The notes: generated by a model not told the origin, from the sequence alone. Numbered from the stretch's first letter, positions 7,755 through 15,904 are shown. The stretch: DNA of 64,000 nucleotides from Synechococcus sp. AG-679-D13 (GCA_003210735.1 QCUM01000005.1:19829-83828), one strand, 5' to 3'. Made by a program: numbers and translations.

Positions 7755-8772
7755 CCAGGATCTGCACCAGCGGCTGAATGCTCACAGCGATCACCAGGCT
7801 CACGACAACTCCGATGAAAGCCTTCCAGAGATCGCTGCCAATGATCCTGACGATCCCTCCGCTGTCCTGGTTGGTGAAGGTCTCCTCGAACTCCTGCTCC
7901 TTGATCCTCAGAGCGATCTCACGACCACCGATCAACCCCAGGAACACCCATGTTGTGCTCAATGGGAAGGTTGAAAGGAAGGCTTTGTAGAGAAGGCAGA
8001 GACCGAAGAAAAAGTCGATCACCGTGGCCGAACGGAGATCAGAGGTGTTGGTCTTGGAGCGCAGAACCGCTTGAATTGGACCACCTCCACTGGCCACGAG
8101 CACGCACAGCCCCACGCAGAGCACCAGGGTGCAGATCGCCATCGGGAAGAGCTCAAGACGGCGCGGCAGGAACACAAAAATATTGGCCAGGTCCTGCACC
8201 AACCACATACTCCACAGGAAGCCGGTGGAACACCACTGCAAGACGTACCAGATCCTGTTGAAGTCCCTGGCGTCCTGCGCGCGACGGAACACCGAACGCT
8301 CCAGCAGCCATAAGCCGAGGCCGTAGGCCGTCAGGCCAACGCAGAACGCGAGAACGTAACCGGCAAGGGAGCTTGTGAGCAGCGTGCCGATGTTGGAGGG
8401 CTGAAACGACGACAACACCAGGAAGGAGGTGCTGACCGGTGCGCCCCACTGGGTCAACGCCAACACCGCAATCGGTGGGAGCACATAGACCCAGGAAAAC
8501 GACTCTGGTAACGGGAATTCCTTACCGGGAACGCTGAGGCGACCCCAAGCCGGATCACCGTCTTTGAGGAACCAACCCAGCATCAGCACAACGATGGTGA
8601 CTGTGCAGATGAAGATCATCTGCACCACCTTCGGGGTGCGTCTCCTGTTGGAGGAGATGTAGGTGCCGAGGGTTTGCAGCGAGTCGTTGGCGACGACCGA
8701 ATAAGCCGCCAAAAGGAAGCCAACGATCATCCAGATGTTCACATCCACGAATCCGAATCCGGTGAAAGCCAT
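7747..8772 (-). CDS. PiT-like inorganic phosphate or anion permease
   Basis: 341 aa, about ten membrane segments. Two internal signatures recall the duplicated motif of PiT phosphate transporters: AAYSVVANDSLQTLGTYISS near the N-terminus (family: GANDxANxxGT) and QWGAPVSTSFLVL in the first half plus PLSTTWVFLGLIGGREIAL in the second (family: PVSTTHxxxG). The second copy of the AND motif is not obvious, and several family residues are changed, so this is a distant member whose substrate is uncertain. The gene overlaps the RHH-like gene by 8 bases. Confidence 0.65.
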   Translation of the reverse strand: MAFTGFGFVDVNIWMIVGFLLAAYSVVANDSLQTLGTYISSNRRRTPKVVQMIFICTVTIVVLMLGWFLKDGDPAWGRLSVPGKEFPLPESFSWVYVLPPIAVLALTQWGAPVSTSFLVLSSFQPSNIGTLLTSSLAGYVLAFCVGLTAYGLGLWLLERSVFRRAQDARDFNRIWYVLQWCSTGFLWSMWLVQDLANIFVFLPRRLELFPMAICTLVLCVGLCVLVASGGGPIQAVLRSKTNTSDLRSATVIDFFFGLCLLYKAFLSTFPLSTTWVFLGLIGGREIALRIKEQEFEETFTNQDSGGIVRIIGSDLWKAFIGVVVSLVIAVSIQPLVQILGG

Positions 8773-8854
8773 GGCATGAACCGTTTCTAGAGGTCCCTCC
8801 GAAAAAGGTCAGTGCCGCGCAGCACCTGGAGATGTTTCGCGGCGCATTCACCCA

Positions 8855-9361
8855 TCAGTTCAACACCGAAAGTTCTCTAATCCCTGCCTGACGAACCCAG
8901 GCCGCCAACGCATCGATGTCCGCGCGGTCTGGGATGCAAATGCACCCGGTCCCCGGATAACAGCGGTGAACCCCCAGGGCGCTGCGGGTGGTGTCGAAAC
9001 GGGGTTGAAGATCGAACCAGAGATCCTGCCCCCAGGGTTCGGGAGTGCCAAGCCGATAGGGGCCGGCCGGAAGCGGGGCCGCATTGCCAGGACTCCAGCG
9101 CCGGTCTGCGCGTTGCTGACGTGCAATTCCACTGGCCGCACGCCAGCTGGCCAGGCGTTGGTCGCCTCGATGCAACTCCACTCTCCAGATGCTGTTGCCA
9201 TCCGGGAACAGATCCTCGGTCCGCCGGGTGGTCAGGCGCAGCTCACCCGGTTGAAGCAAGGCGGCCGTCGGGCCCGCCTGACCAGGCAGTTCAGCAGCAA
9301 CCGCAGGCAAACCCAGAAGCCCACTGACCACCAGAGTGACGAGTTTCACTGCGGAGAGCAT
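8855..9361 (-). CDS. Exported L,D-transpeptidase-like protein
   Basis: 168 aa with a signal peptide (MLSAVKLVTLVVSGLLGLPA, cut near AVAAE). The C-terminal half resembles YkuD-type catalytic domains: GPYRLGTPEPWGQDLWFDL, then LGVHRCYPGTGCICIP with His132 and Cys140 in the positions of the catalytic His and Cys, followed by DIDALAAWV. Such enzymes cross-link or trim peptidoglycan in the periplasm. The usual arginine after GCI is replaced by Cys142, and Cys134 is extra. Its start codon overlaps that of the divergent gene at 9360. Confidence 0.6.
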   Translation of the reverse strand: MLSAVKLVTLVVSGLLGLPAVAAELPGQAGPTAALLQPGELRLTTRRTEDLFPDGNSIWRVELHRGDQRLASWRAASGIARQQRADRRWSPGNAAPLPAGPYRLGTPEPWGQDLWFDLQPRFDTTRSALGVHRCYPGTGCICIPDRADIDALAAWVRQAGIRELSVLN

Positions 9362-9680
9362 GTCGACCAGCGCGAGCGATTACTCCACTCTGGCGCTGGC
9401 AGAGTCCATCAGCAGCAGCTCTTTTCTGATGCAAGCCGAAGACCCTCTCCAGCAAGCCCGCGCCATCGCCCAATCCATTGAGAAACTGGCAGACCAGCTC
9501 AGACCTGAGGTCATCCGCGCGGCGAGGGCTGATGCGGACGGTCGTCGCGACCTCGACCGAATCGAATATGCCCTGGGCACCATCGGGAAGGCTTTGATCC
9601 TGACCGACTACAGCATTAACGAGGAAAAAGACATCGACAAACTCAAGGCCTTTCGCGAATCGCAGAAAGGGATGGGTTGA
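9360..9680 (+). CDS. Conserved hypothetical protein, 106 aa
   Basis: The ATG at 9360 follows GGAGAG and overlaps the divergent start at 9361 (shared CATG). Soluble, helical and acidic: an N-terminal Ser/Ala-rich stretch, then QARAIAQSIEKLADQLRPEV and RRDLDRIEYALGTIGKALIL, ending with a charged tail. No named domain is recognised; it looks like a cyanobacterial core hypothetical. Confidence 0.7.
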   Translation: MSTSASDYSTLALAESISSSSFLMQAEDPLQQARAIAQSIEKLADQLRPEVIRAARADADGRRDLDRIEYALGTIGKALILTDYSINEEKDIDKLKAFRESQKGMG

Positions 9681-9681
9681 G

Positions 9682-9936
9682 TCAGAACGCAGACTCCTCT
9701 GTACAAGCTGAATCTGAACTTGATTCATCCTCCGGGATGGATTGCCAACCACTGGTCCAACGGTTGCGATCGTTCAGTTCGCTCCAGGGAATCCTCTCCC
9801 GGTGGGATGGATTCAGCACAGCGGCCAGTTCCACCCAGCGCTGATCACCTCGCCCGCCCTGGGTGACCAGTTCAAAATGGCGATAGCCAGAAACGGGGGA
9901 TCGACTGGTCCAGGCACGCGCGGGACGCCAGACCAT
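9682..9936 (-). CDS. TIGR02450-type Trp-rich protein
   Basis: 84 aa. The pattern RHFELVTQGGRGDQRWVELA, VLNPSHRERIPWSELNDRNRW and W at the end matches the small tryptophan-rich family TIGR02450 found in cyanobacteria and marine proteobacteria. The N-terminus is shortened relative to other members, which begin with a GSKWTA-like segment; here only RPARAWTSRSPVSGYRHF precedes it. Its ATG shares one base with the stop of the DUF3764 gene (TGATG), so the two are coupled. Function unknown. Confidence 0.75.
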   Translation of the reverse strand: MVWRPARAWTSRSPVSGYRHFELVTQGGRGDQRWVELAAVLNPSHRERIPWSELNDRNRWTSGWQSIPEDESSSDSACTEESAF

Positions 9937-10202
9937 CAGCCGGCCAAGAACACCTGACTCACGGTGCTCTCGAGCACATGGCCGGAGGCAACGATCATGT
10001 CGGTGTTGTCAGCGATGAATTGCTCCATCACACCCGGTGCTGCCTGCATCACAGCGCACACCTTGGTGGGGTCCTCTTTGCTGACACCCCGGTAAATCGA
10101 GGTGATTCCAGCGATCTTCTGAAGAGGCAGAGAGGAGTCGTAAGTGGCAACCCACTCAGCAAAAGACTTGTTGATGGTGAAGGTGAGCACGTGGGTTTCC
10201 AT
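9936..10202 (-). CDS. DUF3764 family protein
   Basis: 88 aa from ATG 10202. The sequence METHVLTFTINKSFAEWVA, then GITSIYRGVSKEDPTKVCAV and a C-terminal SGHVLESTVSQVFLAG fits DUF3764, a small ferredoxin-like alpha/beta domain common in marine cyanobacteria and resembling antibiotic-monooxygenase-type dimeric barrels. Function unknown. Translationally coupled to the Trp-rich protein gene. Confidence 0.8.
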   Translation of the reverse strand: METHVLTFTINKSFAEWVATYDSSLPLQKIAGITSIYRGVSKEDPTKVCAVMQAAPGVMEQFIADNTDMIVASGHVLESTVSQVFLAG

Positions 10203-10350
10203 CGGTCTCAAGACACATTGCGGCGGACCGTATCACTGTTCTCTGATGGCTTATCGGTCATCGGGAGTCTCCAACCATGGAAATCCAGGCCAAAGCTATG
10301 GCATTAATCTCATTAGCAGGTACTGTTGAGAAGAGCTGATCCCATCCCCC

Positions 10351-10815
10351 TTGGCGTTGTCCTCAGCTGCCGCCGCCGTCGATCCCTCGCTTCAGCAGGG
10401 GCTCCACCAGGACGGACGCCGGATGACTCCGCAACGCCAGCGCGTTCTTGATCTGTTCAGGGAACGCGGATCGGGGTGTCACCTCAGCGCGGAAGAGGTG
10501 CACCAACAGCTTTCTCAGCAAAAGCTCAAGGTTTCCCTGGCCACGGTGTACCGAACCCTGCGGCTGCTGGCAGACATGGGCTTCCTGCAGGAGCTGGAGC
10601 TGACTGAAAGCGGCCGTCGCTTTGAACTGGCCGTGGCCGATCACCGCGACCATCACCACATTGTTTGCGTGCGTTGCGGCCGCACTGAGGAGTTTGAAAG
10701 TGAGCCTGTGCTGCAGGCCGGGGCTGAAGCCTCCCAGCGGTTCGGATTCGAACTGCTCGAATCAAGCCTCAATGTGCGGGGTATCTGCTCGACCTGTCAG
10801 GCCTCCCGTTCGTAG
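10351..10815 (+). CDS. Fur-family metal- or peroxide-responsive repressor
   Basis: 154 aa with TTG as the apparent start. The winged helix begins at GRRMTPQRQRVLDLF and has the recognition helix region VSLATVYRTLRLLADMG; the dimerisation part carries the metal motif DHRDHHHIVCVRCGRTEEFE and a structural zinc pair in VRCG and CSTC. This is a Fur/PerR/Zur-type dimeric repressor. The HHH motif and single CxxC pairs do not settle whether it senses iron, zinc or peroxide. Its 3' end overlaps the convergent small gene by 19 bases. Confidence 0.85.
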   Translation: MALSSAAAAVDPSLQQGLHQDGRRMTPQRQRVLDLFRERGSGCHLSAEEVHQQLSQQKLKVSLATVYRTLRLLADMGFLQELELTESGRRFELAVADHRDHHHIVCVRCGRTEEFESEPVLQAGAEASQRFGFELLESSLNVRGICSTCQASRS

Positions 10816-10919
10816 AGGTCATCCAGCATCAGTCCAATCAACTCCTTCGCCACCAACTGCTTCTCCCGCCGCAGTGTTGAGAGCAGATTCTGCATCTGCC
10901 AGTGATGCAGAAGAGACAT
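10797..10919 (-). CDS. Small hypothetical protein convergent with fur-like gene
   Basis: The ATG at 10919 follows CAGGAATCAGG, giving 40 aa: MSLLHHWQMQNLLSTLRREK and KELIGLMLDDLYEREA. Strongly helical and amphipathic. Longer upstream frames exist but lose protein character. The 3' end overlaps the Fur-family gene by 19 bases on the other strand. Confidence 0.45.
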   Translation of the reverse strand: MSLLHHWQMQNLLSTLRREKQLVAKELIGLMLDDLYEREA

Positions 10920-11098
10920 CGCACCTGATTCCTGCCAGCGCCGGATCAGGAGCTCCTGAACACGATTTCTTGGTGTGGTGTGCACAAGTGAACAACCAGC
11001 TACACCACTCAAGCCATGACGCGACGTTTTGCACACGGGCAGGAGCAGGACTGTCCCGGAAGTCATTGTTAAGAGCGGCTTGAACCGTGATCAAGCAC

Positions 11099-11509
11099 TC
11101 ACTGCGGATGCTCAGAGCAAGGCATCCAGTAGTGGGCTCCCATCCGGTGCACGCCCTCGCAGCCGAGTTGACGGGCTTGCTCTTCAGCCTGTTCACGGTT
11201 GGGGTACGCCAGATAACGGGGATTGGTGGTGGAGCGGAGCTGGATCAATCCCATGCTCATCGGCCCCGCCGTGATCACACCCATGGTGTTGACCCCAACA
11301 GCGATCAACCCCATCCCAACGATGGCGGCGTTGATCACCCCCATGGCCACCACACCGATGGACACCACTCCCATGGGAACGACGCCGATGGAAATCACGC
11401 CCATGGGCACGATGCCGATAGCAACTGTCCCCATGGGGGCAACGCCAATGGCGATGTGTTTTGTGGGCGTTTTGCAGTGCTCGTCCTTCGCCATCAAGTC
11501 GTTGGCCAT
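11099..11509 (-). CDS. Hydrophobic decapeptide-repeat protein with C-terminal DUF3721
   Basis: 136 aa from ATG 11509. Residues about 18-90 are seven tandem ten-residue repeats of the form (V/I)xIG(V/I)VPMG(V/T), for example IAIGVAPMGT, VAIGIVPMGV and ISIGVVPMGV, decaying toward the end. The regular glycine/methionine spacing suggests a stacked beta solenoid or membrane-inserted hairpins. The last 45 residues (YPNREQAEEQARQLGCEGVH, then MGAHYWMPCSEH) are a DUF3721 domain with two conserved cysteines. It directly follows a second DUF3721 gene, so the two are tandem relatives. No catalytic motif is seen. Confidence 0.75.
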   Translation of the reverse strand: MANDLMAKDEHCKTPTKHIAIGVAPMGTVAIGIVPMGVISIGVVPMGVVSIGVVAMGVINAAIVGMGLIAVGVNTMGVITAGPMSMGLIQLRSTTNPRYLAYPNREQAEEQARQLGCEGVHRMGAHYWMPCSEHPQ

Positions 11510-11512
11510 CAA

Positions 11513-11737
11513 TCAGTGCTGGCCATGGTGGTCAGCCTGATCGTGCTGAGCACACACCATCCACATGGAACCCATGCGGTGGGCTCCTTCACAGCCAAAG
11601 CCTGGAGCTGCAGCTTCAGCCTCCTGCTGTGTTTTGAACATGGCCTGCTTCGGTTGCTGATCGCCGTGATGTTTCGCCAGCGCGGAGAGGCCCGTTATGA
11701 ACAGCATCGACCCGAGCAGGAGAAGGGTGCGTTTCAT
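11513..11737 (-). CDS. Exported DUF3721 protein
   Basis: 74 aa from ATG 11737 with a signal peptide (MKRTLLLLGSMLFITGLSAL), a histidine-containing linker, then a DUF3721 domain: FKTQQEAEAAAPGFGCEGAH and MGSMWMVCAQH. Ends in a His/Asp-rich tail (DQADHHGQH) that could bind metal. Located immediately upstream of the repeat-bearing DUF3721 gene (four bases between stop and ATG), hence the same transcript. The pair lies just downstream of an ArsS-like gene on the same strand. Confidence 0.75.
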   Translation of the reverse strand: MKRTLLLLGSMLFITGLSALAKHHGDQQPKQAMFKTQQEAEAAAPGFGCEGAHRMGSMWMVCAQHDQADHHGQH

Positions 11738-11761
11738 CAAGGGAGAGGCCATAACGGCTCA

Positions 11762-12712
11762 CTATGCCGCTGACTGCAACGCGCCACCGCAACTGGATCC
11801 TGCACCGGCGGTGCATCCGTAGCAATGGGGAGCGGTCTGAATCGGCTGATCAGCCGCCAGGGCCTCCACATTCAGCAGGTCGCGAAGGTGTCGCCCAGAT
11901 CCAGCCGGGGGGAGTCCGAGCTGCTGATTGAAATCGCAATCAAAGAGATGACCCTGCCAATCCACACTCACCAACCCACGACACATCACCGCCTCAACAT
12001 TGGCGGGGTTGTGGGCCTCCACCAGGAGTTGCTGGTAATCAGCCAACTGACCCTGCAGTTCAAGCTGCCGCGCAAAGCGCTGCACCGGCATGTTGGCGAG
12101 GGTGAGGAGACGATCAAAGCAAATACCGAGCGCCGCAAGCTCCCGCTTGTAATCCTGTTCCAGCCCGGCCTGGGGTGGCGGCAGAAACGGACCTTGCGGG
12201 TTGTACACCAGATCGAGACTCCGCATCGCATCGCCCCGGCCATACCCCAGTGCATTGAGTTGACGTAGCCCCTCAAGACTGCGCTCAAACACGCCGTTGC
12301 CCCGCTGCTTGTCAACGTTTGCAGCGCTGTAGCAGGGAAGTGACGCGACAACCCCCACCCGTTGCTCCGCCAGGAAAGCAGCCAGAGACTCCTGCCCTGG
12401 TTCCGAAAGGATGGTGAGATTGCAGCGATCGAGAACCCTGGCCCCGGCGGCCCTTGCATGGATCACCAACTCCCGGAATCCAGGGTGCAGCTCCGGAGCG
12501 CCTCCCGTCAGATCGAGGCAGCTGATGCCCCTGATCTTCAAAACGTCAGGGATCAGTTCCAACAGCTCCTGACCCATCATTTCGGTGCGGGTCGGGCCAG
12601 CGTTGACGTGACAATGACTGCAACTCTGGTTGCAGCGGTAGCCCAGGTTCACCTGCAACGTCGTGAGAACTGACCGTCGCAGAGGGGGAAACTCCATCGA
12701 AGCAACTGTCAT
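11762..12712 (-). CDS. arsS: ArsS-like radical SAM protein
   Basis: 316 aa from ATG 12712. The N-terminal radical SAM barrel has the cluster motif CNQSCSHC (Cys27, Cys31, Cys34) and the following LDLTGGAPELHP; the C-terminal part is Cys-rich (MCRGLVSVDWQGHLFDCDFN, then HCYGCTAGAGSSCGGAL), matching the 'radical SAM/Cys-rich' family that includes ArsS. ArsS transfers a ribosyl/adenosyl group to dimethylarsinate in arsenosugar synthesis. No arsM methyltransferase is seen in this window, so the arsenic role is inferred from family. A 9-bp inverted repeat lies about 80 bases upstream. Confidence 0.78.
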   Translation of the reverse strand: MTVASMEFPPLRRSVLTTLQVNLGYRCNQSCSHCHVNAGPTRTEMMGQELLELIPDVLKIRGISCLDLTGGAPELHPGFRELVIHARAAGARVLDRCNLTILSEPGQESLAAFLAEQRVGVVASLPCYSAANVDKQRGNGVFERSLEGLRQLNALGYGRGDAMRSLDLVYNPQGPFLPPPQAGLEQDYKRELAALGICFDRLLTLANMPVQRFARQLELQGQLADYQQLLVEAHNPANVEAVMCRGLVSVDWQGHLFDCDFNQQLGLPPAGSGRHLRDLLNVEALAADQPIQTAPHCYGCTAGAGSSCGGALQSAA

Positions 12713-12793
12713 CGAGTCTTCGAAGTGCGCACAATTCGTTGATGGCCCAACATTGGCGCTTCTGGACAGTTGCGGCATCAACGTTGGCCATCA

Positions 12794-12814
12794 ATTCATG
12801 AACCTTTCATGAAT
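12794..12814. promoter_or_regulatory. 9-bp inverted repeat, candidate operator for arsS-like gene
   Basis: ATTCATGAA and TTCATGAAT are exact complements separated by CCT; the right arm ends on the first base of the stop codon of the upstream phosphatase gene. It sits upstream of the arsS-like gene on the same strand. Size and symmetry fit a dimeric winged-helix regulator; ArsR/SmtB binding is a guess. Confidence 0.45.
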
Positions 12815-14028
12815 CAGGTCGGTGGCACGTTGCGCTGTTCAGCCAGTTGGTTGAACCAGCGAATGTATTGAACGGGCCCCTCCGGCATCAACGTATCCAC
12901 GTGCAGCGGATCGTCAGGATCCGAGATGCCTTCAAGCCGAGCATCGCCAAGGCCGGGGCGATCGATTTCCCCATGGCTGCTATCCACCAGCACCACACGG
13001 TTGGGCTGACCGCACCAACGGCCGAGATCCTGAAGCAACTGAAGAAAACCACGGTCACTGCCACCACGCAGCCAGCTGGATCCGTCTTCAGCTCGGGTTG
13101 ATGTCACGGTGTCGCCAACACCCACCAGCAAGGGCATCCGCTCGATCGGAACACACCGCTGAACCAGCGCCATTAACCCTGCATGGTCATGGGGTGCCGT
13201 GCGCACGTTGAACGACTCACCGAACGGTGCTTCCCCCCAGCGCCGGGCGATGTGCTGGTTGAGCAGCACCAGCAGACCAGCCTCCTTCAGGGATCCCGTG
13301 AGCATGAATTGAATGTCGGTGGTGCCGACATCACCTGGAGCCGATGGTTTGATCCGCTCACTCCCGTCGGCGGCCCGACCGAGGTTCGGAGCCACATGAA
13401 GGAAAAACGACCCTTTCAGACCCTGCATTTCGGCTTCAGAAGCCAACTGGTTCATCAGCGTCTCCAGCATCCGCTGCAGGCCGCGCTGAGCATCCACCGC
13501 ATCAGCCAGGAGAGCGAACGCACCGTTGAGATTGATCGTGGGGGACACCTGGGTATCGAGCACTGCGCCTTGGGCAAGGGCCTTGAGCTGCGGCTGGGAT
13601 AGATCCGGCAGGTGTTCCGGCAGCTTCTCGAGCAGCAACTGCTCCATACGAGCGGGGGCTGCCGCCAGAAAATCCATCTCAGCATCAGAAACACCGGGAT
13701 GGCTCAGGGTTCCGAAGCGATCTTGCAGTTGCACGCCTCCAGCCGCCAAACCTGGTAGATACAACCCCTCCTGATCAGGGCGACTCGATGGCCCAAGGGC
13801 ACGCTCCACCAATCGATTCACACCGCGGTGCCCCTCGTGCTCTCCATTGGTGAGCACAGCAAAAGACCCTTGTAGCCGCGCCGCCGACGCCACATAGCTG
13901 CGATCAAGCTGGCGGGTCAACGGATCCCTGACCAGCTGCATGCAGACGCCATCAAGATCCTGCACGATCAGCAGGTGATCAACGTTTACGAGCTGCTGCT
14001 GCAGTTGATCCGGAGTCAGACGCGGCAT
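12814..14028 (-). CDS. stpA: Glucosylglycerol-3-phosphate phosphatase
   Basis: 404 aa from ATG 14028. The HAD-like catalytic motif is LLIVQDLDGVCMQLVRDPLT (Asp24, Asp26), and the body matches cyanobacterial StpA/GgpP throughout, e.g. LPGLAAGGVQLQDRFG, the Lys/Asp-rich GDTVTSTRAEDGSSWLRGG and EGPVQYIRWFNQL at the end. The enzyme dephosphorylates glucosylglycerol phosphate to make the compatible solute glucosylglycerol, the main osmolyte of moderately halotolerant cyanobacteria. The synthase gene ggpS is not in the window. An upstream ATG at 14061 would add 11 residues. Confidence 0.88.
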   Translation of the reverse strand: MPRLTPDQLQQQLVNVDHLLIVQDLDGVCMQLVRDPLTRQLDRSYVASAARLQGSFAVLTNGEHEGHRGVNRLVERALGPSSRPDQEGLYLPGLAAGGVQLQDRFGTLSHPGVSDAEMDFLAAAPARMEQLLLEKLPEHLPDLSQPQLKALAQGAVLDTQVSPTINLNGAFALLADAVDAQRGLQRMLETLMNQLASEAEMQGLKGSFFLHVAPNLGRAADGSERIKPSAPGDVGTTDIQFMLTGSLKEAGLLVLLNQHIARRWGEAPFGESFNVRTAPHDHAGLMALVQRCVPIERMPLLVGVGDTVTSTRAEDGSSWLRGGSDRGFLQLLQDLGRWCGQPNRVVLVDSSHGEIDRPGLGDARLEGISDPDDPLHVDTLMPEGPVQYIRWFNQLAEQRNVPPT

Positions 14029-14586
14029 TGAGGCGCAGCAAAGCGGGAACCTCGCGATCATGACGCCCCTTTGGGCTGCTCAGATGCATCCCATCTGGCA
14101 GGAAAAGTGGCGACAGATCTCTTCTGTGCAAGGCCTGGAGCGAACAAAGCCAACACGGCTCACCTCGCTGGACAAGCATCTGGTGACCTAGCGGGACAGT
14201 GCCGGCTCAGATCTAGATATCAAAAAAATGCCAATCATTTGGATCAATCAAGCTTGCGGCCAATGGCCGATCCAAGGCAAAGCCAGAACGGTCACAGAGA
14301 CTGTGAACAAGGAGAAACCTGCCATGAACGCACAAGCGGATAAAGATATTTCCTAAAAACAAAATAGTTGAACCAAATCATTCTTTGAGCACTGAAAGCA
14401 GTTGATCAATGCATAAGCCATAAGACAAGACTCTCGGACCAGACGATTACCCGGCGAAAAGCACATGAGAAATCAGACAGCAGAGCTATCAGCTGCCTCA
14501 GCCCGCGCAAGAGCCGACCGACAATTTAATCTGACCGACGGCAGACCTCAACAGCGGCTAGCTTGGATTTTATATAAACCATAGCA
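14029..14586. other. Gene-free interval of about 560 bp at the island's left edge
   Basis: No convincing gene. A consensus-like AAGGAG at about 14310 precedes an ATG and a ten-codon frame (MNAQADKDIS), which may be the start of a deleted gene or a leader. Base composition becomes AT-richer rightward from here. Confidence 0.35.
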
Positions 14587-15240
14587 ATGTCCTATTCAAA
14601 CGAAACGTTGTATTTCGTTCTCTTACTTCTGGCACATATTCAAGCCGTTCTAATTCCTGCCTGGATTGCACATCACATCAATATCAGGCAGCGGAAGCTA
14701 CGCATTGTTTTGGCAGATGGGGGGATCTCATTACTGAGATTTGGTTTTGTCTGTTTCAGCATTGCTGCTCTCGCGGAAATGCTGGATCACACGGAAACAA
14801 GCTGGATCTATATCAACCGCATCAGCGGATGGAATGGACTGTTTTATGCAGGCCTCGCAGGAGGTCTGGCGAGTCTGACCGCTGCAGTTACCGAAAACAA
14901 AAAACTCCGTATCTTGCTTTACGTGATTGTGATTGCTGGTATTGCCGCATATTCAAGCTTAGGGAAAGGCGTCACAATTTCTATTCAATCCATCATTACA
15001 GTCGTTTTTCTTGCTCAATGGTGGAAACGTTTTCACGACCCACTCCTATGGGTCTACCCCATTTGCGGCGTCGTGCTTACAACAGTTTTCGGGGGGATGC
15101 TCAGCGCAAGTGGAGACCAGATATGGCATGTATTCATAGGCCCTGCAGGATCCATCAGCCTGATAACGATCTGGGTCCTTCTGAATCGCGCCAAAATCAA
15201 AAAAAACTCCCAATCAAAGGAATATCCAATGAATACATAG
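14587..15240 (+). CDS. Polytopic membrane protein of unknown function
   Basis: 217 aa from ATG. About seven hydrophobic helices, starting MSYSNETLYFVLLLLAHIQA, then LRFGFVCFSIAALAEML, GLFYAGLAGGLASLTAAV and ILLYVIVIAGIAAYSSLG, ending with a basic cytoplasmic tail (NRAKIKKNSQSK). No transporter or enzyme motif is recognised; the pattern is reminiscent of small sensor-like seven-helix proteins. First gene of the accessory island; no partner within 200 bases. Confidence 0.65.
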   Translation: MSYSNETLYFVLLLLAHIQAVLIPAWIAHHINIRQRKLRIVLADGGISLLRFGFVCFSIAALAEMLDHTETSWIYINRISGWNGLFYAGLAGGLASLTAAVTENKKLRILLYVIVIAGIAAYSSLGKGVTISIQSIITVVFLAQWWKRFHDPLLWVYPICGVVLTTVFGGMLSASGDQIWHVFIGPAGSISLITIWVLLNRAKIKKNSQSKEYPMNT

Positions 15241-15439
15241 AAGTCGAAACGACACCGCAATCACATCACGAACGTACGTGATCATTAACTGGAACAACCG
15301 ACAGGCGTTTGTCTAAATAGCCATCGAGTGAAGCGCAGACCGGAATCGGAAAGGCTCCGGTTACCTTCGCGGGTACTAGCCCTAGAGGAGCAGCAGAATC
15401 ACTGACTCTCCGGCAGATCAGCCTGTGGGGGAAAGGGAT

Positions 15440-15901
15440 TTAAAGACGAACCTTCGCCTTAACCCCTCCATCGACATTGACCTTCCCATCGACATTGACC
15501 TTTCCATCAATACGAATCGCCTCCTTCACCGAGATGGATCCATCAACGGTCACAGCCTGAATCGAGACGGGAGTGTCGATACCGCTGAGTCTGGCTTGAG
15601 TACGCACATCACCGTTCACAGTTAGAGGGCCCTCGATCGCCAAGGGACGTTCCGTTACCAATGGCACCGAACCTGTCACGGTCACCGGAAGAGCAGACGT
15701 GGCGTTAATCGTCACCGTTGGCGGCAACACAAGTTTATCGACCTGCAAGCCACCTTCGATAGCAATCGGTATCGGACGGCTCAGTACACGCAATGCAACC
15801 CAGGCAAGTACTGACAGGGCTGCAGCCACAATTAGGCTCGAAACCACGATTGCGGCAGGCCAGCGATAGGCCAGCATCAAATCCCGACGGCTGGAGGTCA
15901 T
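15440..15901 (-). CDS. Membrane-anchored repeat protein
   Basis: 153 aa from ATG 15901. One N-terminal membrane helix (AAIVVSSLIVAAALSVLAW) anchors a region of about 105 residues made of valine-rich beta-like repeats: LTVNGDVRTQARLSG, VTVDGSISVKEAI, then DGKVNVDGKVNVDGGVK, the last encoded by an 18-bp tandem DNA repeat. Likely an extracytoplasmic beta-rich stalk. Not assigned to a family; the repeat resembles that of bactofilin- or collagen-like low-complexity beta proteins only loosely. Confidence 0.6.
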   Translation of the reverse strand: MTSSRRDLMLAYRWPAAIVVSSLIVAAALSVLAWVALRVLSRPIPIAIEGGLQVDKLVLPPTVTINATSALPVTVTGSVPLVTERPLAIEGPLTVNGDVRTQARLSGIDTPVSIQAVTVDGSISVKEAIRIDGKVNVDGKVNVDGGVKAKVRL

Positions 15902-15904
15902 CAC

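Noticed and set aside
11160..11450. Regular DNA repeats that could suggest a CRISPR array
   Set aside because: The 30-bp period is diverged and encodes in-frame decapeptides; there are no unique spacers and no cas genes.
11087..11773. His/Asp/Gly-repeat frame on the plus strand (HDADSNCPHG-like)
   Set aside because: It is the mirror of the decapeptide-repeat gene and its signal-peptide neighbour; the minus-strand products have a DUF3721 domain and a signal peptide.
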